Assembly: GCF_014842925.1 (NCBI RefSeq)
Contig: NZ_JACYXJ010000004.1
Location: 434,001 to 498,000 of the forward strand
Direction: 5' to 3'
Length of the DNA stretch: 64,000 nucleotides
Origin: Roseibium polysiphoniae
GTDB taxonomy: Bacteria > Pseudomonadota > Alphaproteobacteria > Rhizobiales > Stappiaceae
A program made the position numbers and the translations under genes. The notes under the pieces were generated by a model. That model worked only from the letters and a program-made list of their open reading frames with translations. It did no database searches and was not told the DNA's origin. Below, in pieces: positions 52,957 to 61,716 of the stretch. How positions within the stretch are numbered: position 1 is the stretch's first letter; the number at the start of each line of letters is the position of its first letter.

Positions 52957-54438
52957 TTATTGGCTCGAAACGATCTTTCTCCAGCCGATCGTATCATTGA
53001 TGTTGACCATGTCCGGCTGGAGGCTGAGCATGTTCTTCATGATCCCCGGGTGATTGCCCATATACGCGACCATGACACGCCCTCCAGCTGACCGAGCCCG
53101 GGTAAAGTCGTTTGCGTTCGCGTTGGATGTGTTGAACTCGACGATGTTCGGCTTCAAGTCCTGAAGGCACTCCTCCAGAGAGGCGTAGTCTTCCAACCTT
53201 GCCATCAGTTTAGCATCAGTGTGATGGTCACGGATGATGCGCAGATTGTCCGTATCGAACGACCAGAAGAAGCAATTGTCCATGAAACCAGCAGCCTCAA
53301 CCTGAGCGACGACCGCATTTGGATCTGCGTCCTTGACCTCGATATATAGCTGACTTGACCATAATTTTGCGCAAGCAATCATATCGGTCAGGAGGGGAAT
53401 GCGCGTACCGGCAAAATGGCGGGAGTGCCAGCTGCCTGCGTCGAGCTTGAGAAGTTCGGATGTTGTTAGGTCCGCGACAGCGCCGGAACCATCTGTCGTC
53501 CGGTCAGCTGTGCGATCATGGATGACTGCCAGCGTTCCGTCGGCGGTCTTGCGTACATCGAGTTCTACGAAGTCGTAGCCCGCAGCAAAGGCAGCATTTG
53601 CGGCGATGAGCGTGTTTTCAGGCGCGATCACATTGGCGCCGCGATGGCACACGACAAGCGGTGCGTCGGGAAAGATTTCGCGGTAGGCCTTGAGAAGCTC
53701 CGGCGTGTCGGAGCATATGCCAAGCACAGGCATCTCACAGAGGGCCTTGGCGACATCTGGACGTTCTTCATGCCAGGTGACGATTGGCAGATTACGAGCA
53801 GACGCTTTGTCGAAGAATTCCGCGTCCAACAGGCGGTCCGGCCGGTCGCCAGCCCTCTCCCAGCAGGGATGGATGATGTCAGCGCCGGACATATCGGCGA
53901 GCGCGAATGCATCCTTGCCGAGACCGATGAGGATGGAGATCGGGTAGGGACAACCTCGACTTTTTAACTGGCGGCAGAAGTCCGGATCTGTCGTGCCGAA
54001 GATTGCTTTTTCAAACTTGCGGTCTTCGAGGATAGCAAGGGTTGCTTCTGCTGCACCCAGGTCTTTGACGTCGAGGTAAAGGGCTGCGCCTTTCGAGCTG
54101 GCGAGGTCTACAACCTCGGCAAATAGTGGGATTGGCTCGCCGGACCTGGTGTCCATGAGGACAAGTTCCGAGGCGGCGAAGTGGTCCAATCTCTCTGGGC
54201 GTCCGGCCACGGCTGCCAGATCTGCATCGTGGCAGACAACGGGTATGCCATCCCTGCTTACTTGTATGTCGACTTCCCACATGTCGGCACCTAGGTCCGT
54301 GGACAGTTCGAACGCACGCAGTGTATTGTCAGGGGCGTAGGCGCTTGCGCCGCGGTGCGCGATTGCCAAAGGGCGCTCTCGTGGGTCCGTGATCCAGGCC
54401 GGCAGCGAACTAGATCTCGGTGTTTCGCATTCGGTCAT
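52957..54438 (-). CDS. Glycerophosphodiester phosphodiesterase with two tandem GDPD domains
   Basis: A 493-residue protein made of two GDPD TIM-barrel domains. Domain one (about 24-255) has AHRGASAYAPDNTLRAF, WEVDIQVSRDG and VVCHD; domain two (about 261-493) has CHRGANVIAPENTL, VELDVRKTADG and VIHD. The metal-binding glutamate of the HR-x-PENT motif is aspartate (PDNT) in the first domain, while the second keeps it. Usual GDPDs are 240-350 residues with one domain. No signal peptide is seen, so it would cleave imported glycerophosphodiesters in the cytoplasm. It overlaps the ATPase gene by 4 bp. Confidence 0.92.
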   Translation of the reverse strand: MTECETPRSSSLPAWITDPRERPLAIAHRGASAYAPDNTLRAFELSTDLGADMWEVDIQVSRDGIPVVCHDADLAAVAGRPERLDHFAASELVLMDTRSGEPIPLFAEVVDLASSKGAALYLDVKDLGAAEATLAILEDRKFEKAIFGTTDPDFCRQLKSRGCPYPISILIGLGKDAFALADMSGADIIHPCWERAGDRPDRLLDAEFFDKASARNLPIVTWHEERPDVAKALCEMPVLGICSDTPELLKAYREIFPDAPLVVCHRGANVIAPENTLIAANAAFAAGYDFVELDVRKTADGTLAVIHDRTADRTTDGSGAVADLTTSELLKLDAGSWHSRHFAGTRIPLLTDMIACAKLWSSQLYIEVKDADPNAVVAQVEAAGFMDNCFFWSFDTDNLRIIRDHHTDAKLMARLEDYASLEECLQDLKPNIVEFNTSNANANDFTRARSAGGRVMVAYMGNHPGIMKNMLSLQPDMVNINDTIGWRKIVSSQ

Positions 54439-55493
54439 AGGCGACTGCCATTTGCTGCAAACGCGAGCGTCTTGTCCGGGTCAATGCCCCAGGTGACCAA
54501 TTCACCAATTGCGTGCGGCATTCCTGACGACTGTATCGATCTCAGAACGTCGCCATTTTCCAGCGTCACGTCATAGAGCACTTCGCGCCCCTGCGTTTCG
54601 ATGAAACTGATCTTGCCGGAGAGCTTGGCAGGATAGTTCGGCTGAAAGTGCTCGGGGCGGATTCCGAGCCTCAGGGTCTCGCCGTCGTTTGGCAGGCTGA
54701 TGTTCGAGGAAAGTGGAAGCGACTGACTTGAGTTGGCAAGGCGCAGGTCATTCTCGTCGACAGTCCCGTCGAGAAAGCTGATGGGTGGATTGCCCATGAA
54801 ACCAGCGACAAACTCGGAAGCCGGATTTTCGTACATGTCTTTGGGCGTGGACAGTTGAACGATCTGCCCCTTGTCCATAATCGCGATGCGATCGCACATG
54901 GACATCGCTTCGACTTGATCATGGGTTACGAGAATGGCTGTGATGCCAGTCTTTTGCTGGATGCGCCGAATTTCCGAACGCATCTCCAGCCGGAGCTTTG
55001 CATCCAGGTTCGCGAGTGGCTCATCGAGCAAGAGAACGTCCGGCTCGCGAACAAGAGCGCGTGCCAGAGCAACCCGCTGTTGCTGGCCTCCGGACAATTG
55101 GATAGGCTTGCGATCCAGAAGCTCGGGTATATGGACGAGCTCCGCGATCTCCTGGACCTTCTCGTCGATTGTCTTCTTGTTGTCTTTTCGGATCTTGAGC
55201 GGAAAGGCGATGTTTTCGTAAATGTTCATATGCGGATAGAGCGCATAGTTTTGAAAAACGACGCCGACGTTGCGGTTTTGTGAGGGCACGCTGGTGACAT
55301 CCTTGTCGCCAAAGAGAAGTCTGCCACCGTCCATGCGGTGAATGCCGCAAACAGCGAAAAGCGTGGTGGACTTGCCGCAACCGGATGGGCCGAGCAGGGC
55401 GAGCATTTCGCCGCTCGCGATTTCCAGATTCATGTTCTCGATGACGGCGGTGTCGCCGAAGGTCTTCGTGAAATTTTCAAGCGCGATACGCAT
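54435..55493 (-). CDS. ABC importer ATPase, MalK/UgpC type
   Basis: A 352-residue ATPase. Walker [10 protein letters not shown], signature LSGGQQQRVALARALVRE, Walker B VLLLDEPLANLD and switch [12 protein letters not shown], followed by the TOBE-type domain (about 240-352). It overlaps the permease stop by one base (TGATG) and the GDPD gene by 4 bp. UgpC-like proteins energise glycerol-3-phosphate or glycerophosphodiester uptake, which agrees with the coupled GDPD. Confidence 0.92.
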   Translation of the reverse strand: MRIALENFTKTFGDTAVIENMNLEIASGEMLALLGPSGCGKSTTLFAVCGIHRMDGGRLLFGDKDVTSVPSQNRNVGVVFQNYALYPHMNIYENIAFPLKIRKDNKKTIDEKVQEIAELVHIPELLDRKPIQLSGGQQQRVALARALVREPDVLLLDEPLANLDAKLRLEMRSEIRRIQQKTGITAILVTHDQVEAMSMCDRIAIMDKGQIVQLSTPKDMYENPASEFVAGFMGNPPISFLDGTVDENDLRLANSSQSLPLSSNISLPNDGETLRLGIRPEHFQPNYPAKLSGKISFIETQGREVLYDVTLENGDVLRSIQSSGMPHAIGELVTWGIDPDKTLAFAANGSRL

Positions 55494-56320
55494 CAGCCCT
55501 TCGTGCCTCCGCCATAGATGTTCATGAGTTTCTGGTTGAAGATGAGATAGATGGTCATGACAGGAAGGGCGTAGAAAAGCCCGACCGACTTGAAGAGGTT
55601 GAAGTCAGGTGCGCGATCATCCTTGATGAGGTTCTGCATATAGGTCGACAGCACCTGGGACGCGCCATCTGGTGCGAGGACCTGAGGCAGTATGAACTCG
55701 CTCCAGGCGGAGAGAAATGAAAACAGGCCCAGTGCCGCGAGGCCGGGGTGCACCTGAGGCAAGACGAGTTTACGCCAGACTGTGAAGCGATCTGCTCCAT
55801 CGGCGATACCCGCCATTTCGATTTCCCAGGGAACAGTGTCGTAGAAGCCCTTCATGATCCAAATCCCGAACGGGAGCTCGAGTGCGGTCTTCACGAGGAT
55901 GACCCCGATCAGCGTGTTGTAGAGGCCGGTCATTTGCAGCATCAAAAAGATGGCGATAATCAACGTCACAGTTGGGAAGGCGTGAAGGGTGAGAACGCCG
56001 CCCAGAAAGAATTTGCGAAAGGGCATGTTCAGACGGGAGAGGGCGTAGCCTGATGTGACCGAAACACTGACGACGATCAGGCTCGTCGAACCTGCGAACA
56101 GGAACGTGTTCAAAGTCACCGCCCAGATGTCCGCGCGCCCGGTTTGCGGCGGTTCAAAAAGAAAACGCCAGTGTTCGAGGGTGAACCGGTCTGGGATCAG
56201 TGATCCCGCCGTTGTATCCGTCACCGTATCGACGATCAGGTAAGCGAACATAATGACGATGGGCAGCGACAGGACGGCAAGAAGCAGCGTCACCGGCCAG
56301 GTTTTGAAGTTCGATGTCAT
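55493..56320 (-). CDS. ABC importer permease, MalG/UgpE type
   Basis: A 275-residue permease, starting at MTSNFKTWPVTLLLA ten bases after the partner gene; the longer frame adds serine-rich sequence from the overlap with that gene. EAA loop: WEIEMAGIADGADRFTVWRKLVLPQVHPG. Six helices are evident. It forms the channel with the MalF-type subunit encoded upstream. Confidence 0.9.
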   Translation of the reverse strand: MTSNFKTWPVTLLLAVLSLPIVIMFAYLIVDTVTDTTAGSLIPDRFTLEHWRFLFEPPQTGRADIWAVTLNTFLFAGSTSLIVVSVSVTSGYALSRLNMPFRKFFLGGVLTLHAFPTVTLIIAIFLMLQMTGLYNTLIGVILVKTALELPFGIWIMKGFYDTVPWEIEMAGIADGADRFTVWRKLVLPQVHPGLAALGLFSFLSAWSEFILPQVLAPDGASQVLSTYMQNLIKDDRAPDFNLFKSVGLFYALPVMTIYLIFNQKLMNIYGGGTKG

Positions 56321-56330
56321 GGCAGGCCCA

Positions 56331-57635
56331 CTATTGCTCGATACGGGGTTTGGCGACGAGCTTGTCGAAGTTGAACAGGCGGAGATAGACGAGCGATGCT
56401 GCGATGCCGATGACGACAAGGACGAGAGCGAGCGCTGCACCCAGGCCATATTGAAGCGCACCGCCGTAGTTGTTCAGTGCGGTGTGGAAAGTGTAGAGCG
56501 CCCAGACTTCTGTGGAGCTACCCGGGCCGCCATCGGTCGAAAGATAGATGTAGTCAAAGGACGTAAGCAGCGAGAGCGTCTGATAGGCCGTGGTAAAGAG
56601 GATTGGCCAGCGGAGCTGCGGCAGGATGATGTACCAGATCTGCTGCAGACGTGATGCGCCATCCACCTCGCTTGCGTAGAGCATGGAGGACGGGATGGCC
56701 CGAAGTGCGCTTGAAAACAGGATCATTCCAAGAGATGCGCCGACGAAGCCATTGATCAACACGATACTGACCCAGGCATTGATATCCGAATGCAGCATCC
56801 AGTTGCGCGGGGTGACATCGAAGTTGCTTAGAAAGCTTGAGATAAAGCCTGTATCCCAGGTCAGCCACTTCCACATCATGATGTAAATGACCGGGGGCAA
56901 AATGCGCGGAAGGATCCAGATGGCGCGGAACGTTGCGGCCTGCGCGCCCGGTAAATAAAAGGTCGCGAGTGCCAGAAACAGGCCAAAGCCGACGTTGAAT
57001 GCAAGGGTGAAGCCCACATACGTCAGCGTATTTGCCGCTGCTCTCAGTGTTGAAGGCAATGTCGCGATCAGCTCGTAATTCTCTGTGGTCCAGGTCCAGC
57101 CGGTGTAAGCAACCTTAGAGAGGAGGGCGCGTTCGGACGTATCAAGTTTAAGATCCAGATCCGTGATGGCGGCGACGAATGCGTCTTCGGTCTCATAGCG
57201 TGTGTTCAGGACCGAGCGCTTGAACAGGTCGGCAGCGACCTTGATTTCGCGAATGGAGCGAGGCCGGGCCTTCATTTTTTTCAAGGCGCGCTCGAGATCG
57301 CGGCGGCCGTTGAATGTCTTGCCGGAAAGTGATTTGCCAACCTCATCCGCCAAAGCCTTGCCATACCCGGCCCCCAGAGCGGTCAGGCCGGCAGGGTCGA
57401 TGCGATAGACATCCTGCGCCAGCATTTCTGCCTTGGCTTCCGGAAATCCGTGTTCTGGCAACCGGCGAACCGTCTTTTCGGTGACCTCGTAAGCGCCTCC
57501 CGAGATGCCGGTTCCGGAACTCATGTTGGTGAAGGAAAAGACCGCGGTCATGATGACCGGTGCCAGAAAAAACAGACAGACAATCAGGAGAGCCGGCGCC
57601 ATGAAGCCGAGCCCGAGAAGGTGCGCGCGTCGCAT
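56331..57635 (-). CDS. ABC importer permease, MalF type, with large extra periplasmic domain
   Basis: A 434-residue permease starting MRRAHLLGLGFMAPAL. After the first helix (about 8-33) there is a charged, non-membrane insert of roughly 130 residues (about 40-180, for example YRIDPAGLTALGAGYGKALADEVGKSLSG and ERALKKMKARPRSIREIKVAADLF) before the second helix. Common MalF-like subunits of this group are about 290-310 residues. The EAA loop is YASEVDGASRLQQIWYIILPQLRWP. The insert may contact the binding protein, as the P2 loop of E. coli MalF does, though it lies at a different place. Confidence 0.88.
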   Translation of the reverse strand: MRRAHLLGLGFMAPALLIVCLFFLAPVIMTAVFSFTNMSSGTGISGGAYEVTEKTVRRLPEHGFPEAKAEMLAQDVYRIDPAGLTALGAGYGKALADEVGKSLSGKTFNGRRDLERALKKMKARPRSIREIKVAADLFKRSVLNTRYETEDAFVAAITDLDLKLDTSERALLSKVAYTGWTWTTENYELIATLPSTLRAAANTLTYVGFTLAFNVGFGLFLALATFYLPGAQAATFRAIWILPRILPPVIYIMMWKWLTWDTGFISSFLSNFDVTPRNWMLHSDINAWVSIVLINGFVGASLGMILFSSALRAIPSSMLYASEVDGASRLQQIWYIILPQLRWPILFTTAYQTLSLLTSFDYIYLSTDGGPGSSTEVWALYTFHTALNNYGGALQYGLGAALALVLVVIGIAASLVYLRLFNFDKLVAKPRIEQ

Positions 57636-57655
57636 CGGAACCTCGCAAGCAGGTA

Positions 57656-57681
57656 ACCCCGGGCGATCCATCGCCCGGGGT
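57656..57681 (-). terminator. Intercistronic hairpin after the ABC binding-protein gene
   Basis: A perfect 11-bp GC-rich stem (ACCCCGGGCGA and TCGCCCGGGGT) with a 4-nt loop begins 14 bp after the binding-protein stop and ends 20 bp before the permease start. There is no U-run on the minus strand, so stabilisation of the upstream mRNA is more likely than termination. Confidence 0.7.
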
Positions 57682-57695
57682 CTTGATGGGGTTGA

Positions 57696-59066
57696 TTAGC
57701 GTACGATCAGGTCGTCACCGAGAACGGCCTGCATTTCAGCTTCAACTTCGGCGACAGCTTCTGCCGGGGACTTGGTGCCGGTCCAGGCTGTTTCGAGACC
57801 CTTGAACATGATCTCGGAGAACTGGCCGTAGTTGGGGTTGTTCGGCTGCGCGTTGGCATGCGGGAGCAGGCGCTTGGTGGCTTCTGCGGCCCAGCGATCA
57901 TTCGCATAGAGTTCGATGTTGGACTGCTCTTTCGCGATGCCCAGGTGAGCGGATTTGATCGCATGGAGCGTGTTGATGCGTGGCTCGGAAGCAATCTTGA
58001 GCAGCTGAGCAGTAATCTCGACAGCTTCTTCATCTTCCTGCGCGGTCAGAAGATATGCGAGCGGATGCGTGATCGTGTTGGCGCGGCCATTTTCATTGCC
58101 CGCCGGGATCAGCGAGAACTCGATGTTGCCGAAGAAATCATCGAGGCCTTCCTTGGTGGTGTAGCGGGCGTAGTGCCAGGTGCCACCGTGCCAGATTGCG
58201 GCCTTGCCGGAAGCAACTTCCGAATACCACTGGTCCCACTCTGTGCCGATGTGGTTCTTGCGGGTTACGCCAGCTTCGACGGCATCAACGAAGAACTGGT
58301 AGAAGTCCGTCATGGCCTGTTTGTCGAGGATCAGCTTGCCGCTTTCCTTGTCCATCAGTTCACCGCCAAAAGACTGATAGAACTGTGCGTAGTCAGGGCC
58401 ATTGGAAACGCGCGGGTAGAAGCCGTAGCCCTTTTCGACGAGTTCCATGTCGACGGCTTTTTTGGCGTCTTCAAGAACGTTTTGCAGTGTGTACTCGCCT
58501 GCTTCGACCTTGGCCGGAAGAGCAGCGATTTCCTCGTCCGAGTAACCAAGCTTCTTCATGGTGTCTTTCCAGAAGAAGAACGGGCGGGACTCGGCATCCT
58601 GTGGCAGGCCGTAAACCACGCCGTTGTAGGTCGTGATTTCCATCAGGTTGTCGTAGATGTTGTTCAAAGGCCAAGCGTCAAGATCGACGTAGTCTTCGAC
58701 TGGAACGATCAAGCCAGCCTGGCTCCACGGGGCAATGTCGAGATGGCTGGTGACGACGATGTTCGGTGCGGTGCCTGCCTCGGCAGCGAGCGTTACAGCC
58801 TGTTTGAATTCAGACCAACCGGCAAAATCGCGCTTTTTCTCGACTGTGATGTTGAGGTCTTCGCCGCGGATTTCCCACTCACGTGTGAGCAGGTCGGCTG
58901 CCATTTCGATCGCATCAAGGCGGTAGACATCGCTATCATTTGAGCCGCCGGCCCAAACTGTGATGGTCAGGTCCTTGGCGAAGGCATTGCCGGCGAAGAC
59001 TGTTGCAGAAAGAGCCAGAACGGCGGCTGCCGTGGACTGGCGAAGTTTGGAAGACAGGTTGGTCAT
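57696..59066 (-). CDS. ABC importer periplasmic binding protein, family 1
   Basis: A 456-residue binding protein. Start MTNLSSKLRQSTAAAVLALSATVFAGNAFAKD, a signal peptide cut after AFA. The mature part begins LTITVWAGGSNDSDVYRLDAIEMAADLLTREWE. The AIWHGGTWHYARY stretch and the C-terminal repeat of PAEAVAEVEAEMQAVLGDDL are typical of large carbohydrate or glycerol-phosphate binders. The ligand may be a glycerophosphodiester, as judged from the GDPD gene in the same operon; a sugar is the alternative. Confidence 0.9.
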   Translation of the reverse strand: MTNLSSKLRQSTAAAVLALSATVFAGNAFAKDLTITVWAGGSNDSDVYRLDAIEMAADLLTREWEIRGEDLNITVEKKRDFAGWSEFKQAVTLAAEAGTAPNIVVTSHLDIAPWSQAGLIVPVEDYVDLDAWPLNNIYDNLMEITTYNGVVYGLPQDAESRPFFFWKDTMKKLGYSDEEIAALPAKVEAGEYTLQNVLEDAKKAVDMELVEKGYGFYPRVSNGPDYAQFYQSFGGELMDKESGKLILDKQAMTDFYQFFVDAVEAGVTRKNHIGTEWDQWYSEVASGKAAIWHGGTWHYARYTTKEGLDDFFGNIEFSLIPAGNENGRANTITHPLAYLLTAQEDEEAVEITAQLLKIASEPRINTLHAIKSAHLGIAKEQSNIELYANDRWAAEATKRLLPHANAQPNNPNYGQFSEIMFKGLETAWTGTKSPAEAVAEVEAEMQAVLGDDLIVR

Positions 59067-59261
59067 CGTATTACCCGCTTGCTGAGAAAACTTCCGCCGT
59101 GAGCGACGGGAAGGTCCGAAGAAGATCTTGCACACGTGTGCAATACGGGGAATATCGTAGCTTCACTACGACGATATGACAGTGGTGGAACGGGCATAGG
59201 CCACATGCGGAAAATTCATGCGGAAAGCTGAACAGCGTGAGCTTGCTGTAGAAATGATGAG
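59067..59261 (-). promoter_or_regulatory. Control region of the ABC/GDPD operon with LacI-type operator
   Basis: The perfect 16-bp palindrome TTGCACACGTGTGCAA (59128-59143) has the central CG and symmetric arms usual for LacI-family operators and lies about 60 bp upstream of the binding-protein ATG. A second weaker inverted repeat, ATATCGT and ACGATAT, lies at 59152-59176. The LacI protein encoded at 51931 is the likely ligand. Confidence 0.6.
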
Positions 59262-59300
59262 CTCAAAAAAAGAGGCGACGCTTGTATCGGAGCGTCGCCT
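59262..59300 (-). terminator. Rho-independent terminator of the GH31 gene
   Basis: AGGCGACGCT and AGCGTCGCCT form a perfect 10-bp stem with an 8-nt loop. On the minus strand it lies 34 bp after the GH31 stop and is followed directly by a run of U residues (seen as AAAAAAAG on the plus strand). Confidence 0.88.
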
Positions 59301-59334
59301 TGCAGAATCGTATTCCGCCTCTTGCGTGACGTGA

Positions 59335-61716
59335 TCAGCCGTTGCCGCTGTCATCGACGAGATTTGCCATGACTGGCGCGGGTTGCTCCTGATCGCGTAT
59401 CGAAAGAGGGCGGGTTTCAGATGCCGGCAGTGTCAGCAGGGCTTCTTTGTGGAAGGACTGTTCAGTCCCATTCTGACTCCAATTCAGCGATATTTTGTCG
59501 TCTGTCGAACTTAGCGAAAAACACAGGTGGCTGTGTGGCGCATCGACCCCGACGCCATCGTCTTCATAGAGCTCACCGTCACTGCTTCCAGGGCCGGGTA
59601 CCGGAAAGAGCGCAATTTCGCGGCCGGTCTCGGCCCTTGGGTCTGCTCTGTTTGCGCCAATGCCAAGCGGAATGATCGAACCAGCTTTCACAAATACTGG
59701 GATCGTTCCGATATCGACCGGTGTTTCGATGACTGTGCCGCCAGCATGCCACGTGCCCTGGAAAAAATCCCACCACCCGGACGGATGTTCTGGAAGCCTG
59801 ACGACGCGGCTCGATGCTCCGGGCTCCACTACATTGGCTATAAGCAGCTCGCGTCCGAGCATGAAATCGTCAGTGTCCAGCCAGCAGTTCTCATCTCCTG
59901 GAAACTCCAGGAAAGTCGGCCGGATGATTGGCTCGTTGAACGCAGAAGAACGCCACAGAAGGGTATAAAGATAAGGGATGAGCCGGTAGCGGAGTTTGAT
60001 TGCCGCACGAACGTGGTCTGTCACCTCCGGATACATCCAGGGTTCATTGACCGTTTGATCGTCGTTCCAGCTGTGTATCGTGAAGCGCGGATGGAAAATG
60101 CCGTTCTGGACCCAGCGGACAAAGAGCTCAGGGTCGGGCTTTGGACCCGAAAACCCGCCGACGTCATGGCCGATGTTGAAAAAGCCAGACAGGGACAGAC
60201 CGAGACCCATCCGGATGTTCCAGCGCAGGGTCTCCCAAGAGGTGCGATTGTCGCCAGTCCAGGTTTGTGCATAGCGCTGAAGGCCTGGCGCGCCGGACCG
60301 GCTGATCAGATACGGGCGCTTCTCGGGTGCATGGCGTTTTTGTGCTGCTTCTGACGCGCGTGTCATCAGGATCGGCTGAACCGGCCGGATCAGATTGACG
60401 GGAATCTCGGAACCAAATCCATGACAGCGCGCACCGTCATCCCAGATTTCATACTCGTTGTTGTCGTTCCAGGTTGAGCCGATGCCCTTTTCAAGAAGTT
60501 CGCGTGTGACGTTGTCCCGCCACCACCTGATTGTTTCCATCTTGGTGAAATCGAGGTGCGATCCCTCGTCATCCCAAAACAAAGAGCGTTCCGGTTGTTC
60601 GGCCTCGCTGTCAGAGACGAACAGGCCTGCCTGTGCGACTTCTTCGTAACGCGGGTGGTCCTGCAGAAGGCATGGCTTGATGTTGGCAATCAAATGAACG
60701 CCCGCATCACGGAACTTTTCGGTCATGGCGTGGACGTCTGGAACTTTTTCCGTATTCCAGTTGAACACGTAGCGCTTGTCGCCAATCGAGGTGTAGCCTG
60801 AGGAAAGCTGGAAGCTATCGCAGGGAATGTCATGCTCGGCGAGGTGGTCCAGGAAACCCTCGAGCTGTACCTGTGCATCGGGCGCGTCCGTATAGGACAT
60901 CGTTGAGCCCGAATATCCAAGCGTCCAGCGGGGCGGGAATGCGGTGCCGCCGGTCAGCTTTGCCTGTTCTGTTGCAAGTTCGCCCAGCTCAGGCGCCCAA
61001 CGCATGTAGTAGTCGAGATCACCGTCCTCAGCGCGATAGCTGCGGTAAGGCTTATGATAGTTGTCCAGCTCATTGCCGAGATCGAACCATGTGCCGGCCA
61101 GGTTGTCGTAAAAGATTGACCAGCATCCGGCGGTTTTGGTGCGTGTCAGCGTGAAGGGGATATGCTTGTAGAGCGGATCGGTCGTCTCCGCGTCATAACC
61201 CATTGCGTCAAGATTGCGCATTTCATAGCGACGACCTGATCGTTCCAGTAGGCCAGTCTTTTCGCCAAGCCCGAAGACCTTTTCTTCGGGAGAACGGGCA
61301 AGGAAATGGGCGTGTCTGTGATCGCGAACACCTGCCATGATCCCACCGGTCGTGCGGTCCTGAGCGAACTCCCGCCATTCGCCGCCGATCCGGCATTCCC
61401 AACAAAAATGCAATGGCTGCGAAATGGTCAGCCGGATCGAGTCCGTTTGGAGGCGAAGTTGTTCTCCAACCTCAATTTCGCAGCTTGGACTGGAGAACCC
61501 GGCAAGGCTGTCACGATGCCGTCCCTCGAGGGGCGCCTCTCCGCCCGGCGCGACTGTCCAGCTGCGGTCCAGCCGCCATTCCTTGTTCTTCAACAGGGAG
61601 ACGCGGAACAATGAGCTTTCGAGGACGGAGATGCGCAGAAGATGTTTGCCTTCCACTTCCAATTCTACGCCGGTCTGGGTTGTGCTTAGAAGCGTCCAAT
61701 TCGAGAGGGTTTTCAT
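59335..61716 (-). CDS. Alpha-glycosidase, glycoside hydrolase family 31
   Basis: A 793-residue GH31 enzyme. The start MKTLSNWTLLST overlaps the DctM stop in TGATG. N-terminal beta-sandwich to about residue 230; barrel from RWTLGYSGSTMSYTD. The catalytic nucleophile aspartate is in GSTWNDNNEYEIWDDG and the acid/base aspartate in TWTGDNRTSWETLRW. C-terminal beta-sheet domains end in SDGELYEDDG. The WNDNNE signature differs from sulfoquinovosidases. No signal peptide, so it acts on imported substrate. Coupling to a TRAP importer suggests a charged alpha-glycoside; the sugar is unknown. Confidence 0.92.
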   Translation of the reverse strand: MKTLSNWTLLSTTQTGVELEVEGKHLLRISVLESSLFRVSLLKNKEWRLDRSWTVAPGGEAPLEGRHRDSLAGFSSPSCEIEVGEQLRLQTDSIRLTISQPLHFCWECRIGGEWREFAQDRTTGGIMAGVRDHRHAHFLARSPEEKVFGLGEKTGLLERSGRRYEMRNLDAMGYDAETTDPLYKHIPFTLTRTKTAGCWSIFYDNLAGTWFDLGNELDNYHKPYRSYRAEDGDLDYYMRWAPELGELATEQAKLTGGTAFPPRWTLGYSGSTMSYTDAPDAQVQLEGFLDHLAEHDIPCDSFQLSSGYTSIGDKRYVFNWNTEKVPDVHAMTEKFRDAGVHLIANIKPCLLQDHPRYEEVAQAGLFVSDSEAEQPERSLFWDDEGSHLDFTKMETIRWWRDNVTRELLEKGIGSTWNDNNEYEIWDDGARCHGFGSEIPVNLIRPVQPILMTRASEAAQKRHAPEKRPYLISRSGAPGLQRYAQTWTGDNRTSWETLRWNIRMGLGLSLSGFFNIGHDVGGFSGPKPDPELFVRWVQNGIFHPRFTIHSWNDDQTVNEPWMYPEVTDHVRAAIKLRYRLIPYLYTLLWRSSAFNEPIIRPTFLEFPGDENCWLDTDDFMLGRELLIANVVEPGASSRVVRLPEHPSGWWDFFQGTWHAGGTVIETPVDIGTIPVFVKAGSIIPLGIGANRADPRAETGREIALFPVPGPGSSDGELYEDDGVGVDAPHSHLCFSLSSTDDKISLNWSQNGTEQSFHKEALLTLPASETRPLSIRDQEQPAPVMANLVDDSGNG

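Noticed and set aside
57858..58943. 361-codon open frame on the plus strand
   Set aside because: Antisense to the ABC binding-protein gene, which has a signal peptide and family signatures.
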